Origin: Siphonodentalium dalli
Taxonomy: Eukaryota > Mollusca > Scaphopoda > Gadilida > Siphonodentaliidae
NCBI GenBank assembly: GCA_032622095.1
Contig: CP136062.1
Span: 620,001 to 684,000, forward strand
Direction of reading: 5' to 3'
DNA: 64,000 nucleotides
A program made the translations under genes and the position numbers. This document shows, piece by piece, positions 1 to 11,483 of the stretch. The first letter of the stretch is position 1. Every line of letters begins with the position of its first letter. The notes under the pieces are model-generated. The model had not been told where the DNA came from. It ran no database searches and saw only the letters and a program-made list of their open reading frames with translations.

Positions 1-1640
1 CATATATATGTCGTTCAACGTAATTATGGTACGTTGAACGATCACCCATTTCGCAACAGCGAAATAGCGTATGATGACATTAAACTCTCTTTGCTCGCGG
101 GCCTATATCGCGATTTTCCCAACAGTTTAAGGTGTTTTATTTTAACTAATAGATATGGTAGCATTCTGGGAATGATATATACATGACAGCTTATACCTAC
201 ACATTCCATATACAATTCGCTTAATTTTGGTGTGATTCATATTCTTGAATACACGCAGGTGGTGAATTAGTCGGCGCTTTAAGACACGTTTGTGTATATT
301 TTCCGCTTAGCGGACGTACGTACGACGTCGTTGTCGGACTCTTCCTAAGTTATAACACTTTGCATTACGTCTCGTCCAATTAATGCGAAATATGCAATCA
401 GCGATCTTAACAAACGGGCAATAAAGTCATACATTTTCACTCGTGCCACATACAGATGATAAAGAGACAGTTTTTAATTGGTCAGATCTAAAATCAACAA
501 ACGTATGCTATATACCAGATGGGAATTTAATACCAAACCTTAGATAGTTACGTTCGGAAATTATGATACCAAAATTAGCGACTTAGGGGAGGCAAGGTTG
601 GGGCGTCGGGCGGTATACGCTGACTCCCATTCATTCAATTCGAATATATTATATATTAAAATGGTTTCAATTCAATTGAGAACTGCAAGCAAAAGACCGC
701 GCATAAGACGGATTGTGCTTTATGAAAACGTGGTCCATGCGGAGAAGTGTTATATCATTATACGACGGACACCACAGTTCTGTTAATTCTCAAGTGTCAA
801 AGTCGAGAATTTTTTTTGTAAAAAATGGACGTTTTAAAAAAAGTGAAAACAAAACGAACTACTATTCTAAAACTAATGAATTTTGACCGTTTTTTGGACT
901 CAAAATATGTCAATTTTAAGCCGCATCGTGATAAAACTGCAGAATTACGGCCGATTGACAAGACAGACAGCCGACATTGTTTTGAGAGATTACCCATTAG
1001 CCAATATAACAATTAACGCAGTGCGCCGAACAGGAATGACTGTTGAAATATATCATCAGTGGTCATTGGTGTAATTTGAGCGGACCTTTGTCAAAATTTC
1101 CTGGTTTCGTCTTCTGTCTATGTTTAAGACTCTCACAAAGACCAAATCCAGCTGTTGCGCTTCGTCTAGGGGAAGATCTGGGCACAAGCACTTTCTACAC
1201 ATGGACTTTATTAGTACATTTTTCGATGTGTTATAACTTGGCCTTTTCTCAACCGATTTACAAAATTCTTTCACGAGCAGCATCAGTACGGCGTATAGAT
1301 ACATGACAGTAAAAGTGGTTGGAATCGGTGACAAGAAAAAAATAAGCACATGGGCCCAAATTGCAAACTTTGAGGGCCCGTTACTCTTGCATTTCATCTC
1401 GGATTTCAAAACTCTTTTCCGATATGGGTTTGTTTTCGTTCAGGGAATCTACATACTTAAATAGACAAATGTCAATAAAAACAAAAAAATCGAAAATTTT
1501 GCCCCCCACCCAGTGTCAAAATATATGTCCAATTTTCTTCCTTGGACTAAGCTGACAACGGTCAATACGACTATAAAAACCAAATGCAGTTATCTGGAAT
1601 AATACGGGAGGACAACAGAGTACAATAAAATAGAGGTTTG
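1..1640. other. No gene recognised
   Basis: AT-rich sequence with only short chance open frames. The only structured item is the small hairpin at the left edge. A minus-strand frame at 1056-1409 has two hydrophobic stretches but no family resemblance that I recognise and is not called. Confidence 0.6.
11..41. repeat. Short perfect inverted repeat
   Basis: Two perfect 12-base arms (TCGTTCAACGTA at 11-22 and its complement at 30-41) are separated by 7 bases. It sits at the window edge, so it may be the end of a larger structure outside. Confidence 0.8.
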
Positions 1641-1648
1641 CCAACTAT

Positions 1649-1846
1649 GGGCGGTAACTCTTCAGGGAAAGCGCGGACACAAGTTTGTTATGCCCGTGGG
1701 CAGTAGTGCATATCGAGATGTGCATACGGTCTAATTTTCGATGCTCTGCTTCTTATAATTTCCGAGATAATAAAATGACATTTTTTCAAATAAAGGGAGA
1801 TAACTCCTCGGTGAAAGCGCGGACAAAATCGTTATAGGCCATATGG
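1649..1846 (+). repeat. Direct repeat pair, about 50 bp
   Basis: A roughly 50-base stretch at 1649-1700 recurs, diverged, at 1795-1846. The shared core is an 'agcgcggacaaaa'-like string preceded by a 'taactcctcgg'-like string. I cannot assign it to a family. Confidence 0.6.
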
Positions 1847-1929
1847 TTAGAACTCATGTACCCCAACCTACTTACCAAGTTTTGGTGTCCTACTTCTTGT
1901 ACTTTTCGAGTAATAGTGATTACAAAAGT

Positions 1930-2347
1930 GTCAAGTATAATAATAATAATAATAACCAGTATGTTATTCTCATGTTCCCCTTTTGTTGTGTAAACGAAAG
2001 CAAAAACGTTACGTTGCCTGGCTTTTGTTTATGTCCGGATATGGTAAACACAAAGAGCGTTATTTGTTAAGGTTTTCCTGATATGGAAATAATAAAGAGC
2101 GTTTATATCATTTGTGTGTGTTAACCAATACAATGCACTGTGTTATATAAACAGAAGCACAACTTCTGTAACACGAGCAGTCTCTTGTTTACGTACAACA
2201 TCGTACGTCTTGACGACAATATACTATCTACGCGCTGATTATGTTTGGCATACGAGCGGAACTGTATATATTTTTGTGTTCCTTCTGTTAATGGCGATTT
2301 GGACAAATATAAATATTTCAGCAACAACCGCCGCCCGTGCCTTTAGA
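1930..2347 (-). repeat. Degenerate reverse copy of the TTAA/AGGCACGGG MITE
   Basis: Read on the minus strand this stretch follows the unit repeated at 17-25 kb: the CCGCCCGTGCCTTTA end near 2330-2345, the ATAAAGAGCGT motif, the segment around the paired 'acttctgtaac' sequence and the 'cagtatgttatt' segment. The far end is lost in a short TAA run near 1940. It is a truncated, diverged relative of the elements at 27.2 and 30.1 kb. Confidence 0.7.
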
Positions 2348-3990
2348 CTCTGGTGTTCCTACTAGCAAGTCCACTCGTCTGCTTACAGTGTTAAATGTAT
2401 TCCAAGCTACATCGACCAACACTTATAATATACATGAAATATTGAGCAACAGTATAAAACTAGGCGGCTATCCAGGTGGATATGCTAATCTATTCGGCTT
2501 GACACTGATATTAACACACATGGTGGTCAAATACAGTGGATTTCTATCAGTCATTATTCATCATCAAAGAAGCATGGATTTCCGTGCTGTCTGTATAGGC
2601 CAGAAATTCCCACCAGATGATACATTACGTAATACGAACGCCCCGATGCTTAAAGGTTGCTCAATGTGTTGAGCAGATGTTTCTGCATTGGAACGCCGGG
2701 CTTTATTAGCTTCCGTTTTGTGTCTGTCTTTCATGAAAGTTATCCGACCTCCTGATATTTTAATTATCACATAAGAAACTAGATCGCACTATCGACTTCA
2801 AATGAGCCTTCTCAAATTAAATTATATTGTGTATATATGTCACAAGTTAACTTTTGTATATGTATATATTGTACAATAATGGTCCCCATATTTGGAGGAA
2901 TAAATATCTCTCTCGTGGTATGGCATTACACCTGAATGGTAAGCCCTAATGAATTAAACCAAACGGATCAGATTAGTGGCGATGACATATAACAGGCAAG
3001 TATATTATTTGTATTGTAAATACTGTTCGTATATTATAATGTATCATTTGAATATTTATGATGTAAGTCATGTTCATAAATGTAATATAGGTTATCTTAA
3101 TATCTATGTATTATTGGTCGTTAAGATTAAACAAATTTAATTGACCGGTGGAATAGAAAGTAGATTGCAGGGCTGGGAAGTATATCGTATATAGGCAAAT
3201 TTGAGAACGTTCTAAACATTTATAAAATGGCAGTTAAAATGGTTTTAAAAAAACTCTTGCCAGTGTGACTCCCACCCCCCATATTGCGTGCAAACAGCAG
3301 TCGCTATCCTGGGACAGCATACCACAACTATAAGCACTGATCTCAGGTTATAATATGAAAGGATCAATTGTGTTAATGCCATACTGACTAATATTATTGA
3401 CAAAATTAATGCTGTGCCAGCGTAACACAACACAGCCGACCCATAACTATAATTATATAGTATTTCTCGCATTGTCGTTTATTTGTATGCCGTGATAATG
3501 GGTGGCTGAACACAACAGTCGGTTAAAGGTACTCAATCCGAATTAACGCTCGCAAATTAAGATTTCCCAGGCTTCGGGGTTAAAACATATACGATTCGAG
3601 TCGAGAAGACCAAATTGTCGACGAAGGTGGACAACTCTAAAATCAAGTGGCTTTTTGTGTCAGATACTTGTTAAACTGGCAGAATTTCGTTGAACAAATT
3701 TTTTTTAAATAACAGGGTTTTTTGTCGATGGTATATATATATATCTGTATTAACCTCCATTAACAGAGAGCATACATCAATACACTGTATGTGTTGTATA
3801 AACGAATTGGGGCGTTTTGTACACATAAAGGTGAGAGTGGTATTTACAAACATTATATAGTATATATACAAACAACATTTGAGCATAGAAAATGGTGGCA
3901 AAAAGTAACAACACTGAATTCCCCTACATCACAGCCGTATGGTATATGTACCATATTATAGTTAGAGCACATTTAGACAAGGAAAGTGTA
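2348..3990. other. No gene recognised
   Basis: AT-rich sequence without a supported exon, repeat or RNA gene. The open frames here (all under 115 codons) overlap on both strands and show no motif. Confidence 0.55.
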
Positions 3991-3994
3991 TATC

Positions 3995-4271
3995 GCATGT
4001 TCCTTTTCACCCTCAAACATTTTAATGTCAACAAGACTTACTTTTCTGGCAGGCAGCAAGCACACGCAAGCAGTCGGGTCTAGTCTTAACGGGCATTGTT
4101 TCGTAAAAGTTGGCATTCTTTGTACATGAATTTCGCGGCGAATGTGAGAATATCTCCCCAAGCGTTGATGTATTGTGTATATTGCATGCGTATAGATGTA
4201 GATCTTATGTTCACTAAGTCATGCTCCTTTTCACCCTCAAACATTTTAATGTCAACAAGACTTGCTTTTCT
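3995..4271 (+). repeat. Direct repeat pair, about 52 bp
   Basis: The stretch at 3995-4047, containing 'ttttcaccctcaaacatttt', returns at 4220-4271 with about three differences; the copies lie 224 bases apart. It is a local duplication of unknown origin. Confidence 0.8.
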
Positions 4272-5117
4272 AGTCGAAACATTGATACACTGACATACGT
4301 GAGCTCAGAATAGACATACCGAAGCGAGTAATTTATCAGCTATGTTCAACAGCAGAATTGAGACAGTATTACTGTGGGAAAACAAAACTAACAAAGGGCG
4401 CTCTTTGTTGTTTTGGATAGAACAGACTCGTTCCCCACCCCTCCCCATTTTGAGTTTAAAAATTCTGATTTAATTGACTTTTGCCGATGGATACATGTAT
4501 ATTTTATGTATTTATCGACTTATTTAGATCAAATTAAATTGACACCAACAGCCAACTTCTATGTTTAACTTTAACCTCTCTTTACTACATATCCATTGGC
4601 GAGTAGTTACCTTAGGACATGATCATAAGATAATAAGTTAAACAAGTAGGTCGTTTGTTGAAATTATTATCAGAACATTTCCCAACAATGAACATGAATC
4701 ATTCTGGTCTAATATTATATTTTTTCTGTCTGTCGTCTGCTTTTATTACCTGACCTAAACACCCATCCAAATGAAAAAATAGTATACATGTATAACTGAA
4801 CGGGAGAATCCATTCAGAATAGAAAGTGTCAATTTTAATTTTACTGAAAGATACTCCAACCATATCACTAACATATTTATATTCTATAAACCGGCACTTA
4901 CTAATTAATTCCTATATAATTTATCTCAACTTATCTAATAGACATTTAGCCGCATGTGTGAGCGATCTTAATTGATTTTTAGGAATGATTACTATTGATC
5001 TAATGTACTAGAACGCACAATTGATATATCTACGCAAATTAAATACGAATATAAGTTCTACCAATGTCGATGTGTCGACACAATTCAACATGGGGACCAG
5101 GTAAAAGAAAGTATATA
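4272..5117. other. No gene recognised
   Basis: AT-rich sequence with no supportable exon or repeat beyond low-complexity AT. Confidence 0.55.
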
Positions 5118-5125
5118 TAAGAAAT

Positions 5126-5268
5126 GAACGGTGGTTTCAATGTGGTCATGGGATTTTGACCGCGAGAAAAATTCAGCAAACTGCATGAACCCCGAAGGGG
5201 TTCATGCGGAGTTTGCTGATTTTTTATCGCGGTCAAAACCCATGACCACGTTGAATCCGCCGTTTATT
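5126..5268. repeat. Long foldback hairpin
   Basis: Two arms of about 65 bases pair around an 'accccgaaggggt' centre near 5195; both contain a 'gtcatggg..tttgaccgcga' block and a 'tcagcaaact' block. A few mismatches and one small indel separate them. The copy at 42.8-42.95 kb keeps the same fold. Confidence 0.85.
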
Positions 5269-5717
5269 ATTTATATTTATATACTTACGCTCTTTAAAAC
5301 ATTTCTCCAAATATGTCCGTTATTTCGTCAAAAACACTTTTTCAAATATCTCCGTTATTTAGTTTATAAAAATAATTTCCTATTTCTATATTTCGCCCTA
5401 TTTCGCTGTATTTTCCTATTTAGATTTTTCGTGCTATTTCGCTGTATTTTCATATTTCGCTTTTTCGTTGTATTTCATATTTCGATAATTCGCTATATTT
5501 GACATATTATGGGATATGGGATTATATGATAACCAACATTATGATAGTCAATCGAACATCTCGTGCCACCCGTGCTCGCGATTAGATGCCACTAGCCATC
5601 CAATCGTGAACCTCGATTACATATTGTTTGCTATCAAATCATTGGCGTATTGGCTGACTAGATACTCAAGCAGTCGGTAATGTCCGACAATCCCCGGTGA
5701 TTTCCGGGACCAATGTG

Positions 5718-5776
5718 TTCATAAACCTATGAACGACATTGGAAGTGACGTCACGTTACGTTCATAGGTTTATGAA
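5718..5776. repeat. Perfect 18-bp inverted repeat around a CRE-like octamer
   Basis: TTCATAAACCTATGAACG (5718-5735) pairs with its exact complement at 5759-5776. The loop contains TGACGTCA (5746-5753), the full palindromic CREB/ATF-type octamer. The partner copy at 42.3 kb keeps the arms less well and loses the octamer, so a regulatory role is only a possibility. Confidence 0.75.
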
Positions 5777-5860
5777 CGCATTGAATAAGGGGGCGTGTCT
5801 ACCGTAACGCTATGGGGAAATCGGAAGAGATATTAGGGGTATGTAAATATATAAAAATGA

Positions 5861-6349
5861 CACATGACAGTATACATGTCTCATATACCACGTCTCATAT
5901 ACCACATATATTGACATTTCCTGGTTTATTGATTGTGTAACTGCGGTAAGCATTGCAATCAGTATTGACAATGTGGATGTGAGTATGAGAATCAAGTCTT
6001 TCTGTCGGTCACAGCCTTTTGGAACAACTATGTGTCCATGCACTTGGTATCAATATACACGTCCTATGTGTGTATATTTATGATTAGACGCGGAACATTA
6101 AGAACGAGTCAATGGTGTTGATGAATTCAGAATGTCACTTTGTTAAAATATCGATGAAATCTCCAACAAAACACTGACCGCATTGTCGATTCAACCAAAC
6201 CGCCACCATCTGTTTTGGAACCGACCACGCTTGGTCTGCCCTGCAGCATATAGGGCGTATCACTACCCATCAACACCAATGGCACCTGGCCAGCGGCCCT
6301 GATTTGAATATCACATGACAGTAGGAAAATCACAGATAACATCCGACCT
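5861..6349. other. No gene recognised; region 3' of the methyltransferase exon
   Basis: This would hold the 3' untranslated region of the minus-strand gene whose last coding exon starts at 6350. I could not point to its polyadenylation site with confidence. Confidence 0.4.
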
Positions 6350-6649
6350 TCACCCTGCAGGTTTGATGAATTTTGTGTTCACATGTGACGTGTCTGCTTG
6401 TATATTAAAGTTTTTGCTCGTCAATGTCTTTGGATGAATGTCAGTGTGATATTTTGGAAAGCCCGAGTCTATGAAAGACCTATATGTCTTTTGGCACTGT
6501 CTGAAGTCACTCCTTTTTGGTGAGTCGGGGAATAAATGCCATTCCAAAATGAATTGTTTCACATTTGAAAATATTCCGTCGTCCATGATGTTCTTGACGA
6601 CTTCCCACTCATGACCATCAACGTCTATTTTTAGAACATCTATCGTCCG
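6350..6649 (-). CDS. Terminal exon of a METTL24/FkbM-like methyltransferase gene
   Basis: The exon encodes about 99 residues ending in a normal stop. It opens right after a good splice acceptor (pyrimidine-rich tract ending TTTTTACAG at 6650-6651, minus strand) in phase 0, so there is no start codon here and the gene must have upstream exons. The protein begins RTIDVLKIDVDGHEWEV, the signature region of FkbM/METTL24-type SAM-dependent methyltransferases, whose acidic 'DxDGxEW' motif is typical; a 'QFILEWH' strand follows, and the tail resembles the usual last strand of this family. In animals these are usually Golgi or secretory-pathway proteins of poorly known substrate. The upstream exons were not found; a transposon at 6756-7450 occupies the adjacent intron or flank. 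The reading frame is intact, so it could be a live gene, but an isolated exon copy cannot be excluded. Confidence 0.75.
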   Translation of the reverse strand, partial: RTIDVLKIDVDGHEWEVVKNIMDDGIFSNVKQFILEWHLFPDSPKRSDFRQCQKTYRSFIDSGFPKYHTDIHPKTLTSKNFNIQADTSHVNTKFIKPAG

Positions 6650-6755
6650 CTGTAAAAACAATAATTCTAAGTTAATATTATTGTTGGGAGTACATACTCA
6701 CATATTTGTACATATGATAAACAGTCCCTATACGACTACTGTTATTAATTTACAC

Positions 6756-7450
6756 AATGGCTGCGGACACACGTACCACAGTAGCTATGGCATAGTAGGT
6801 GTGATAATTTATTATGGTGGAGTTTGGTGACAATTGGTCATCACAATTAATATGCCATAGCTAGCCATGTCGCCGGCTGCATATTCGCACAATGAGTCTT
6901 CAAAAGTTCGTTGTGCTCAGCCTTTTCTTGTTTTGGTCCTTGCGTATAATGGTCGCTTTGTTTATTCAAGATACTTTCTTTCCGCTGCATTTCCCTCAAC
7001 AGTTCCAACACAGATTCATCGGCCCACATGATAATATTAGCGGAATTATGCGTAGAACTAAACGTCGCAAAATTAAAAACGCAATTGGGAACTGTCTTAA
7101 TATGCATTAAATTAATATAGGTAGTGAGAGCATATCAATCAAATACTATATGTGCGTGATATGTGAGGGAATGAGGGATTGCCGCGGTCAAACACAATTC
7201 TGGACGATCGATCGTGCAATTATATATATCGTAGAGAATACAATGTAGCAGAACGTGATGAGCAGAGATCAACCTTGGTGAAACGCAATGGGTGAATTGG
7301 TCCAGTCAACTCGTTGTGCGGAAACTCAGCGGTCAACATGGCTTGCGATGGCACATAATTATTGTCATACAATTGTCACCAAACTGCACCATAATAAATT
7401 GTCACACCTACTATGCCATCGCTACTGTGGTACGTGTGCCCGCAGCCAAT
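6756..7450. mobile_element. DNA element with about 115-bp terminal inverted repeats
   Basis: The first 115 bases and the last 115 bases are inverted copies (about 85-90% alike), both starting near TGGCTGCGG.CACACGTACC and containing 'catagtaggtgtga' and 'tttggtgacaatt' blocks. The 460-base interior carries a short Myb-like reading frame on the minus strand. Target duplication is unclear, so the superfamily is open; a Harbinger-type origin would fit a Myb-like partner gene. Confidence 0.75.
6847..7029 (-). CDS. Truncated Myb/trihelix-like N-terminus inside a TIR element
   Basis: An ATG at 7029-7027 opens a 60-codon frame starting MWADESVLELLREMQRKESI. The tryptophan, the acidic residues and the following amphipathic helix resemble the first helix of Myb/SANT or trihelix DNA-binding domains, which Harbinger-type transposons encode beside their transposase. 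The frame then runs into the left terminal repeat of the element and stops, so at best this is a fragment left by internal deletion. The assignment rests on one short helix and is tentative. Confidence 0.3.
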   Translation of the reverse strand: MWADESVLELLREMQRKESILNKQSDHYTQGPKQEKAEHNELLKTHCANMQPATWLAMAY

Positions 7451-8149
7451 GCTTGTTTCAGTTGTTTCTGTCAGGGTTAATGAACGAGCTATTGGACATT
7501 CGGAAACTGGAAGTTATAGTTCGAAGGGCGAGACCATTTAGCTTCATTGTCGAGTTAACTAGTCACAGTTTTATAATTACACCCACTTCATTTTCTATAG
7601 TAAATTGCCGTTGAGTTTATCAAAGCTAATGTAATTATATCGGTTTATTACATTAGGTCGAGATTTTATCAGTGCAACAAAAACGACCCAAAAGTACTTG
7701 CGCGCAATGATATTTGTAGTCCGTTGCATAGTAACTAATGACGCTCTTTTATTCGCACTCGCTTCGCAGTAAACATTTTTTTTCACGAACGCTATGAAAG
7801 CCAATACAAGAAAAATAAATAAATATCCAAATAAAGACAATGCCGCAATATAATAAACATTCCCAAGCTGTTTACAGAGTGTAAATTTGGTCGTATTTGC
7901 CACGATTCGTTACGAAATGCATGACTAAACATATACAACTTTTTAGTTTTCGTTTCATTTATAATTTTGTTTACATTCTCCCAGCAGGCACCACTTGTCA
8001 TTTTGTAAAACCACAAGAGTGTGGAACTTGATTAATAATTGCATTAATTAGCCTAATTACCATTTTTTTGGCCAAAATGCTAATTAGTATAATTAGGGAA
8101 CGGGTTGTTTCGGTCCGGAGACGTTTCGGCTCAGACCTAATCTGGGCAC
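7451..8149. other. No gene recognised
   Basis: Non-repetitive AT-rich sequence. A minus-strand frame at 7595-7903 has a convincing transmembrane-like stretch but no ATG, and its link to the methyltransferase exon is not supported. Confidence 0.5.
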
Positions 8150-8680
8150 TACAATTTATATTATAGGATGAAATGTTTAATTACTGTTTACAGATGTCCC
8201 CAAATATTGTACCAGTCCCGTGAGAAAATTGCAACATATTTTTTCCCTTCGTCTCAGTGTAACGATATGTTACAAAGCGTTTCATGATTTCTGAGATTCC
8301 AAAGAGACTGGCCCTACAAACTGAAACTTACAAAGTCTCCGTAAAAAAATGCAGCATTCAATGTTTCTTCACCTCCTTTTATTGTAGTGATATGTTGCAA
8401 AAAGTGTTATGAGGCGTTACCGGTACATGTTACAAATTATATTAAGTCCCCCCCCCCAAAAAACCGCAGAATATTATTAAAACTCATCTCAATGCAGCGA
8501 TATGTTACAAAGTGTTACTAATCGTTATATGATTTCAAAGATCCACAGTGACCGCTCGTAGACAGGACTGTGTTGCAAATGATATAAAGTCCCTGTGAGA
8601 AAACTGCAGTATATTTGTTCAACTCGTCTCAGTGTAGCGATAAATTGTTACGAAGCATTAAGTTACATGTGCAACAGAAC

Positions 8681-8712
<32 letters not shown>
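8681..8712 (+). repeat. GA dinucleotide microsatellite
   Basis: About 16 GA units with one GC interruption, directly before the 5S-like fragment. Confidence 0.95.
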
Positions 8713-8730
8713 AGTGTGGGAGTCGCACCG

Positions 8731-8810
8731 AAAGTTGGCAGCACCCGGAATCCCAAGCCGGTCACACATCCATGGAATAACCACGCCCGACGTTGCTTAA
8801 CTTCGGTTAT
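8731..8810 (-). pseudogene. 5S rRNA-derived fragment (3' two thirds)
   Basis: Read on the minus strand this 80-base segment contains CCGAAGTTAAGCAACGTCGG, then a CGTGGTTA block, a 'TGGATG.GTGACC' block, 'TTGGGATTCCGGGTGCTG' and a final ACTTT. These are the blocks in order of the 5S rRNA 3' two thirds, including the A box and C box of the internal pol III promoter, as known for metazoan 5S genes. The 5' third is not recognisable and there are several substitutions, so this is a truncated pseudogene or the head of a 5S-derived SINE, not a functional gene. Confidence 0.8.
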
Positions 8811-8985
8811 CACAAAAAGTGTGTAACGACCGTGCCCTCTCGATCAGAGAAGTCATCGGCCTTCTATTTTTACAACGCGACCGCTAAACACATGATTTCT
8901 GAGATCCACAGAGACCACTCGCAGGATATTTCTTCTACCCGTCTCAGTGTACCGATATGTTAAAAAGTGTTACAAAGGTTTACGT

Positions 8986-9543
8986 GTCTGCATTATCTGG
9001 ACACAAGCGATTTAATAATCACTTTAAATTTTTACCAAATATATTAGTTTTTGAAAAATAAATCATCTTAAAATTCCTTAAATGCCATGATGATTTAATT
9101 CTTCTGAAAACTTGTTTCTCGGTAAAATCACAATGACACAAAATGACTGTGCGAAAAATCGAATATTGAAAAGTATTTGGCTCACTGCTGATAGATAGGG
9201 GGATTCCTGTAAGAAAATGCTCACTAAACTTTTTGATTATCGCATGTTCATGATTCCCAGTTGACATGGAGACTAATTGTATATTTTCCTCTTCCAAAAT
9301 TCCGCTAATAATGTTTAATTTTGATCAAAAGTTTATTAATGTTTTTTTTCGTCCTTGACATACGTTCGGGAAAATCCCACTCGATCTGCAGATCGATCGA
9401 TATTATTCGGACGGGAATGCAGCGATTTGTTTTCAGCTCAAGTCTTGTCTGTTATTTGAGAACATATAGTTCCTTGTTTCAATCGTATTTTAAGGGTGAA
9501 TATGTCTTTAAAATCAATATTTAACAATCGATGGCATAATTAT
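8986..9543. other. No gene recognised
   Basis: AT-rich sequence; a 92-codon minus-strand frame at 9019-9297 has no family resemblance that I can name. Confidence 0.5.
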
Positions 9544-9696
9544 AAGGAATAATCTCGGTTTCCTAATGTAATTACACAGTCTAAAGGCATATGCCGAATC
9601 ACAAACTCTTATAAATCGCTTTGCGATTTATTGGTTTGTGATTCGGCATATGCCTTTAGACTGTGTAATTACATTAGGAAACCGAGATTATTCCTT
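9544..9696. repeat. Perfect 153-bp palindrome (63-bp arms)
   Basis: The arms 9544-9606 and 9634-9696 are exact complements as far as I can read. The 27-base centre is itself palindromic (ATAAATCGC / GCGATTTAT). The perfect match implies a recent or actively maintained structure: a MITE-like foldback, a hairpin-RNA source or a cruciform. Confidence 0.95.
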
Positions 9697-10822
9697 AAAT
9701 AATATACAAGGAGAAATTACTTTTATACAGGTAAAAAATATGATAAATGAGACATATACGAACATTGTTCTGTATAAAAATAGTCCTTGGCTGACAAATA
9801 AACCACGACAATTGACACTGTTAGTGTAAGTTGAGGGTTGCATGTGGACTTTGTCGTGAAAACAATTTTAGGCATATGTACCGGTACAATTATGTTCGAA
9901 ACCAGACATCGATGTACGCAAACATATAATACAATATTTATTTTGCGCTGTACACAGCGTACGCAATTATCTGAATCTTGGGCACATATACATATAATGA
10001 AAAATGCATTCATATCGTTGTATCCTGCAGAATAGTAACTCTAGTAATGTAATCTCGCATGTTGACGTATTTGTGTTTCAATGATATATATACCCCTAGT
10101 ATGCAAATGAGCAGCACGCCTCAACCGACAAAATTAATTACGTGGGTTTCATAAGCACTATGCAAATGTTTTTTTTTAATTTTTGGGCAGGTATAGATGC
10201 GAATCATTTCTCAGTCTCCGTGGGAGCTCAGTGTGCATACATTGGGAGACATGAAAAATAATGGTATAAAGTGACAGTTCAGAATATAGAGGGACAAGGT
10301 AGAACAAAGCGGCTGGGTTTTAAATTAAGAGAACGAGATTAAAGCGATCAATTACATGTACTATATGACGCAGGTTAAACTTGAATCTTCCTAGTTTGCA
10401 ATTCTGCCTTTTGATTAAAAAGTTGTTTGAATGCACATCGAATTCACTTTAGTACAATTCATTATAACGTGAAAATTAAAACTTACGTTTACGTGACCAA
10501 GTTCCTTAATGACAGATTTAAGCCGGCGCATTTTCCATTTCTGATCATCTTGAACATATGTATTTTTTCGCGGTGAGAAATTATCGCTGTCGTGTGAACT
10601 AAGACCAAGATTGTGAAATATAACACTGGTCGTTGTGATGTGGTCATTTAACTTCATACTGAAATAGGGAAAAAAATAGCGTCAAATTTTGGCTGGGTAG
10701 AAGCGAGCTCCGGGAGGCAAATATACCCGTATCCAGATCACTGATCAAATAATGAACTTTATTCCACACCGAAGACGTCAGACACATGCATTCAACTGAA
10801 TCCCGGCCATTGAATATATATT
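9697..10822. other. No gene recognised
   Basis: AT-rich sequence without supported exons. The minus-strand frame at 10415-10657 shows no motif. Confidence 0.5.
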
Positions 10823-10889
10823 AACACTTTGTGTGTGTGGGCTTCTCTGCACCGCATATATAAGAGAATGCAATGGCCTAACAAAGTTT

Positions 10890-11470
10890 TTGTCATTTTT
10901 GTTATCAATTTTTCTTACATTCTTTAACAATTTTTATCATTTTTTCTTACATTCTTTAACAATTTTTATAATTTTTTATATATTTTTTCTTACATTCTAT
11001 AACCATTTTTATCATTTTTTCTTTTATTCTTTAACAATTTAAAAACAAAATTATAATTTGTTCTTACATTCTTTTTAAAGGGGTACTGTACACTAAATCT
11101 GGCCATTTTTTGGTACCATCTCCTTTTATACTCAACAGAATATATGCAACAAATGAATGAATTTGAGCCGTGGATGAGTGCAAAATACGCTCCTGTGCTC
11201 TATGAACAATGCAAATAATATGGTAATTATAATGGCAATGAATTTATTCATTATGGATCAAATTCATTCACTTGTTGCATATATTCTGTTGAGTATAAAA
11301 GGAGATGGTCCCAAAAATGGCCGGATTTAGTGTACAGTACCCCTTTAAATTTTTATCATTTTTTTCTTAATTCTTTAACAATTTTTATCATTTTTATCAT
11401 TATTTCTTACATTCTTTAAAAAAAAAATTCATTTCATTTTTTCTTACATTTTTTAACAATTATAAAAATA
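10890..11470 (+). repeat. T-rich minisatellite split by a MITE
   Basis: Units of about 28-30 bases of the form 'ttcttacattctttaacaat' plus 'ttttatcattt' recur from 10890 to 11070 and again from 11350 to 11470, interrupted by the MITE at 11075-11348. Confidence 0.85.
11075..11348. mobile_element. TTAA-flanked MITE, AGGGGTACTGTACAC ends
   Basis: Terminal inverted repeats of about 88 bases (few mismatches) start AGGGGTACTGTACAC at 11079 and end with the complement at 11344; both ends abut TTAA (11075-11078 and 11345-11348). TTAA target duplication is the hallmark of piggyBac-type transposition (also of Kolobok), so this 266-base element was probably moved by such a transposase. It is non-coding and inserted into the minisatellite. 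Confidence 0.85.
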
Positions 11471-11483
11471 ATATAAAATGTGT

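Larger units (their letters stand above)
5118..5860 (+). mobile_element. Hairpin-bearing dispersed element, copy 1
   Basis: About 745 bases are repeated in inverse orientation at 42211-42959, which defines the unit. It starts with a long foldback hairpin (5126-5268), continues through an AT-rich stretch with repeated 'tatttcgctgtattttc' strings, and ends with a second hairpin (5718-5776) followed by about 80 bases. No protein is encoded. It is probably a non-autonomous DNA element; superfamily and target duplication could not be fixed. Confidence 0.65.
8150..8985. repeat. Degenerate tandem repeat, about 120-140 bp period
   Basis: A 'gtctcagtgtagcgatatgttacaaag' type core returns in diverged form near 8252, 8382, 8490, 8625 and 8944, each followed by 'gtt.c.tgatttctgag'-like and 'aaagtccctgtgagaaa'-like text. 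A GA microsatellite and the 5S-like fragment interrupt the last interval. Confidence 0.65.

Noticed and set aside
1056-1409. 117-codon minus-strand frame with two hydrophobic stretches
   Set aside because: It lacks an ATG at its start, shows no family resemblance, and chance frames of this size are expected in the window.
7595-7903. Membrane-like minus-strand frame as a possible first exon of the methyltransferase gene
   Set aside because: The frame starts at GTG rather than ATG and no donor site fits; the link would be guesswork.
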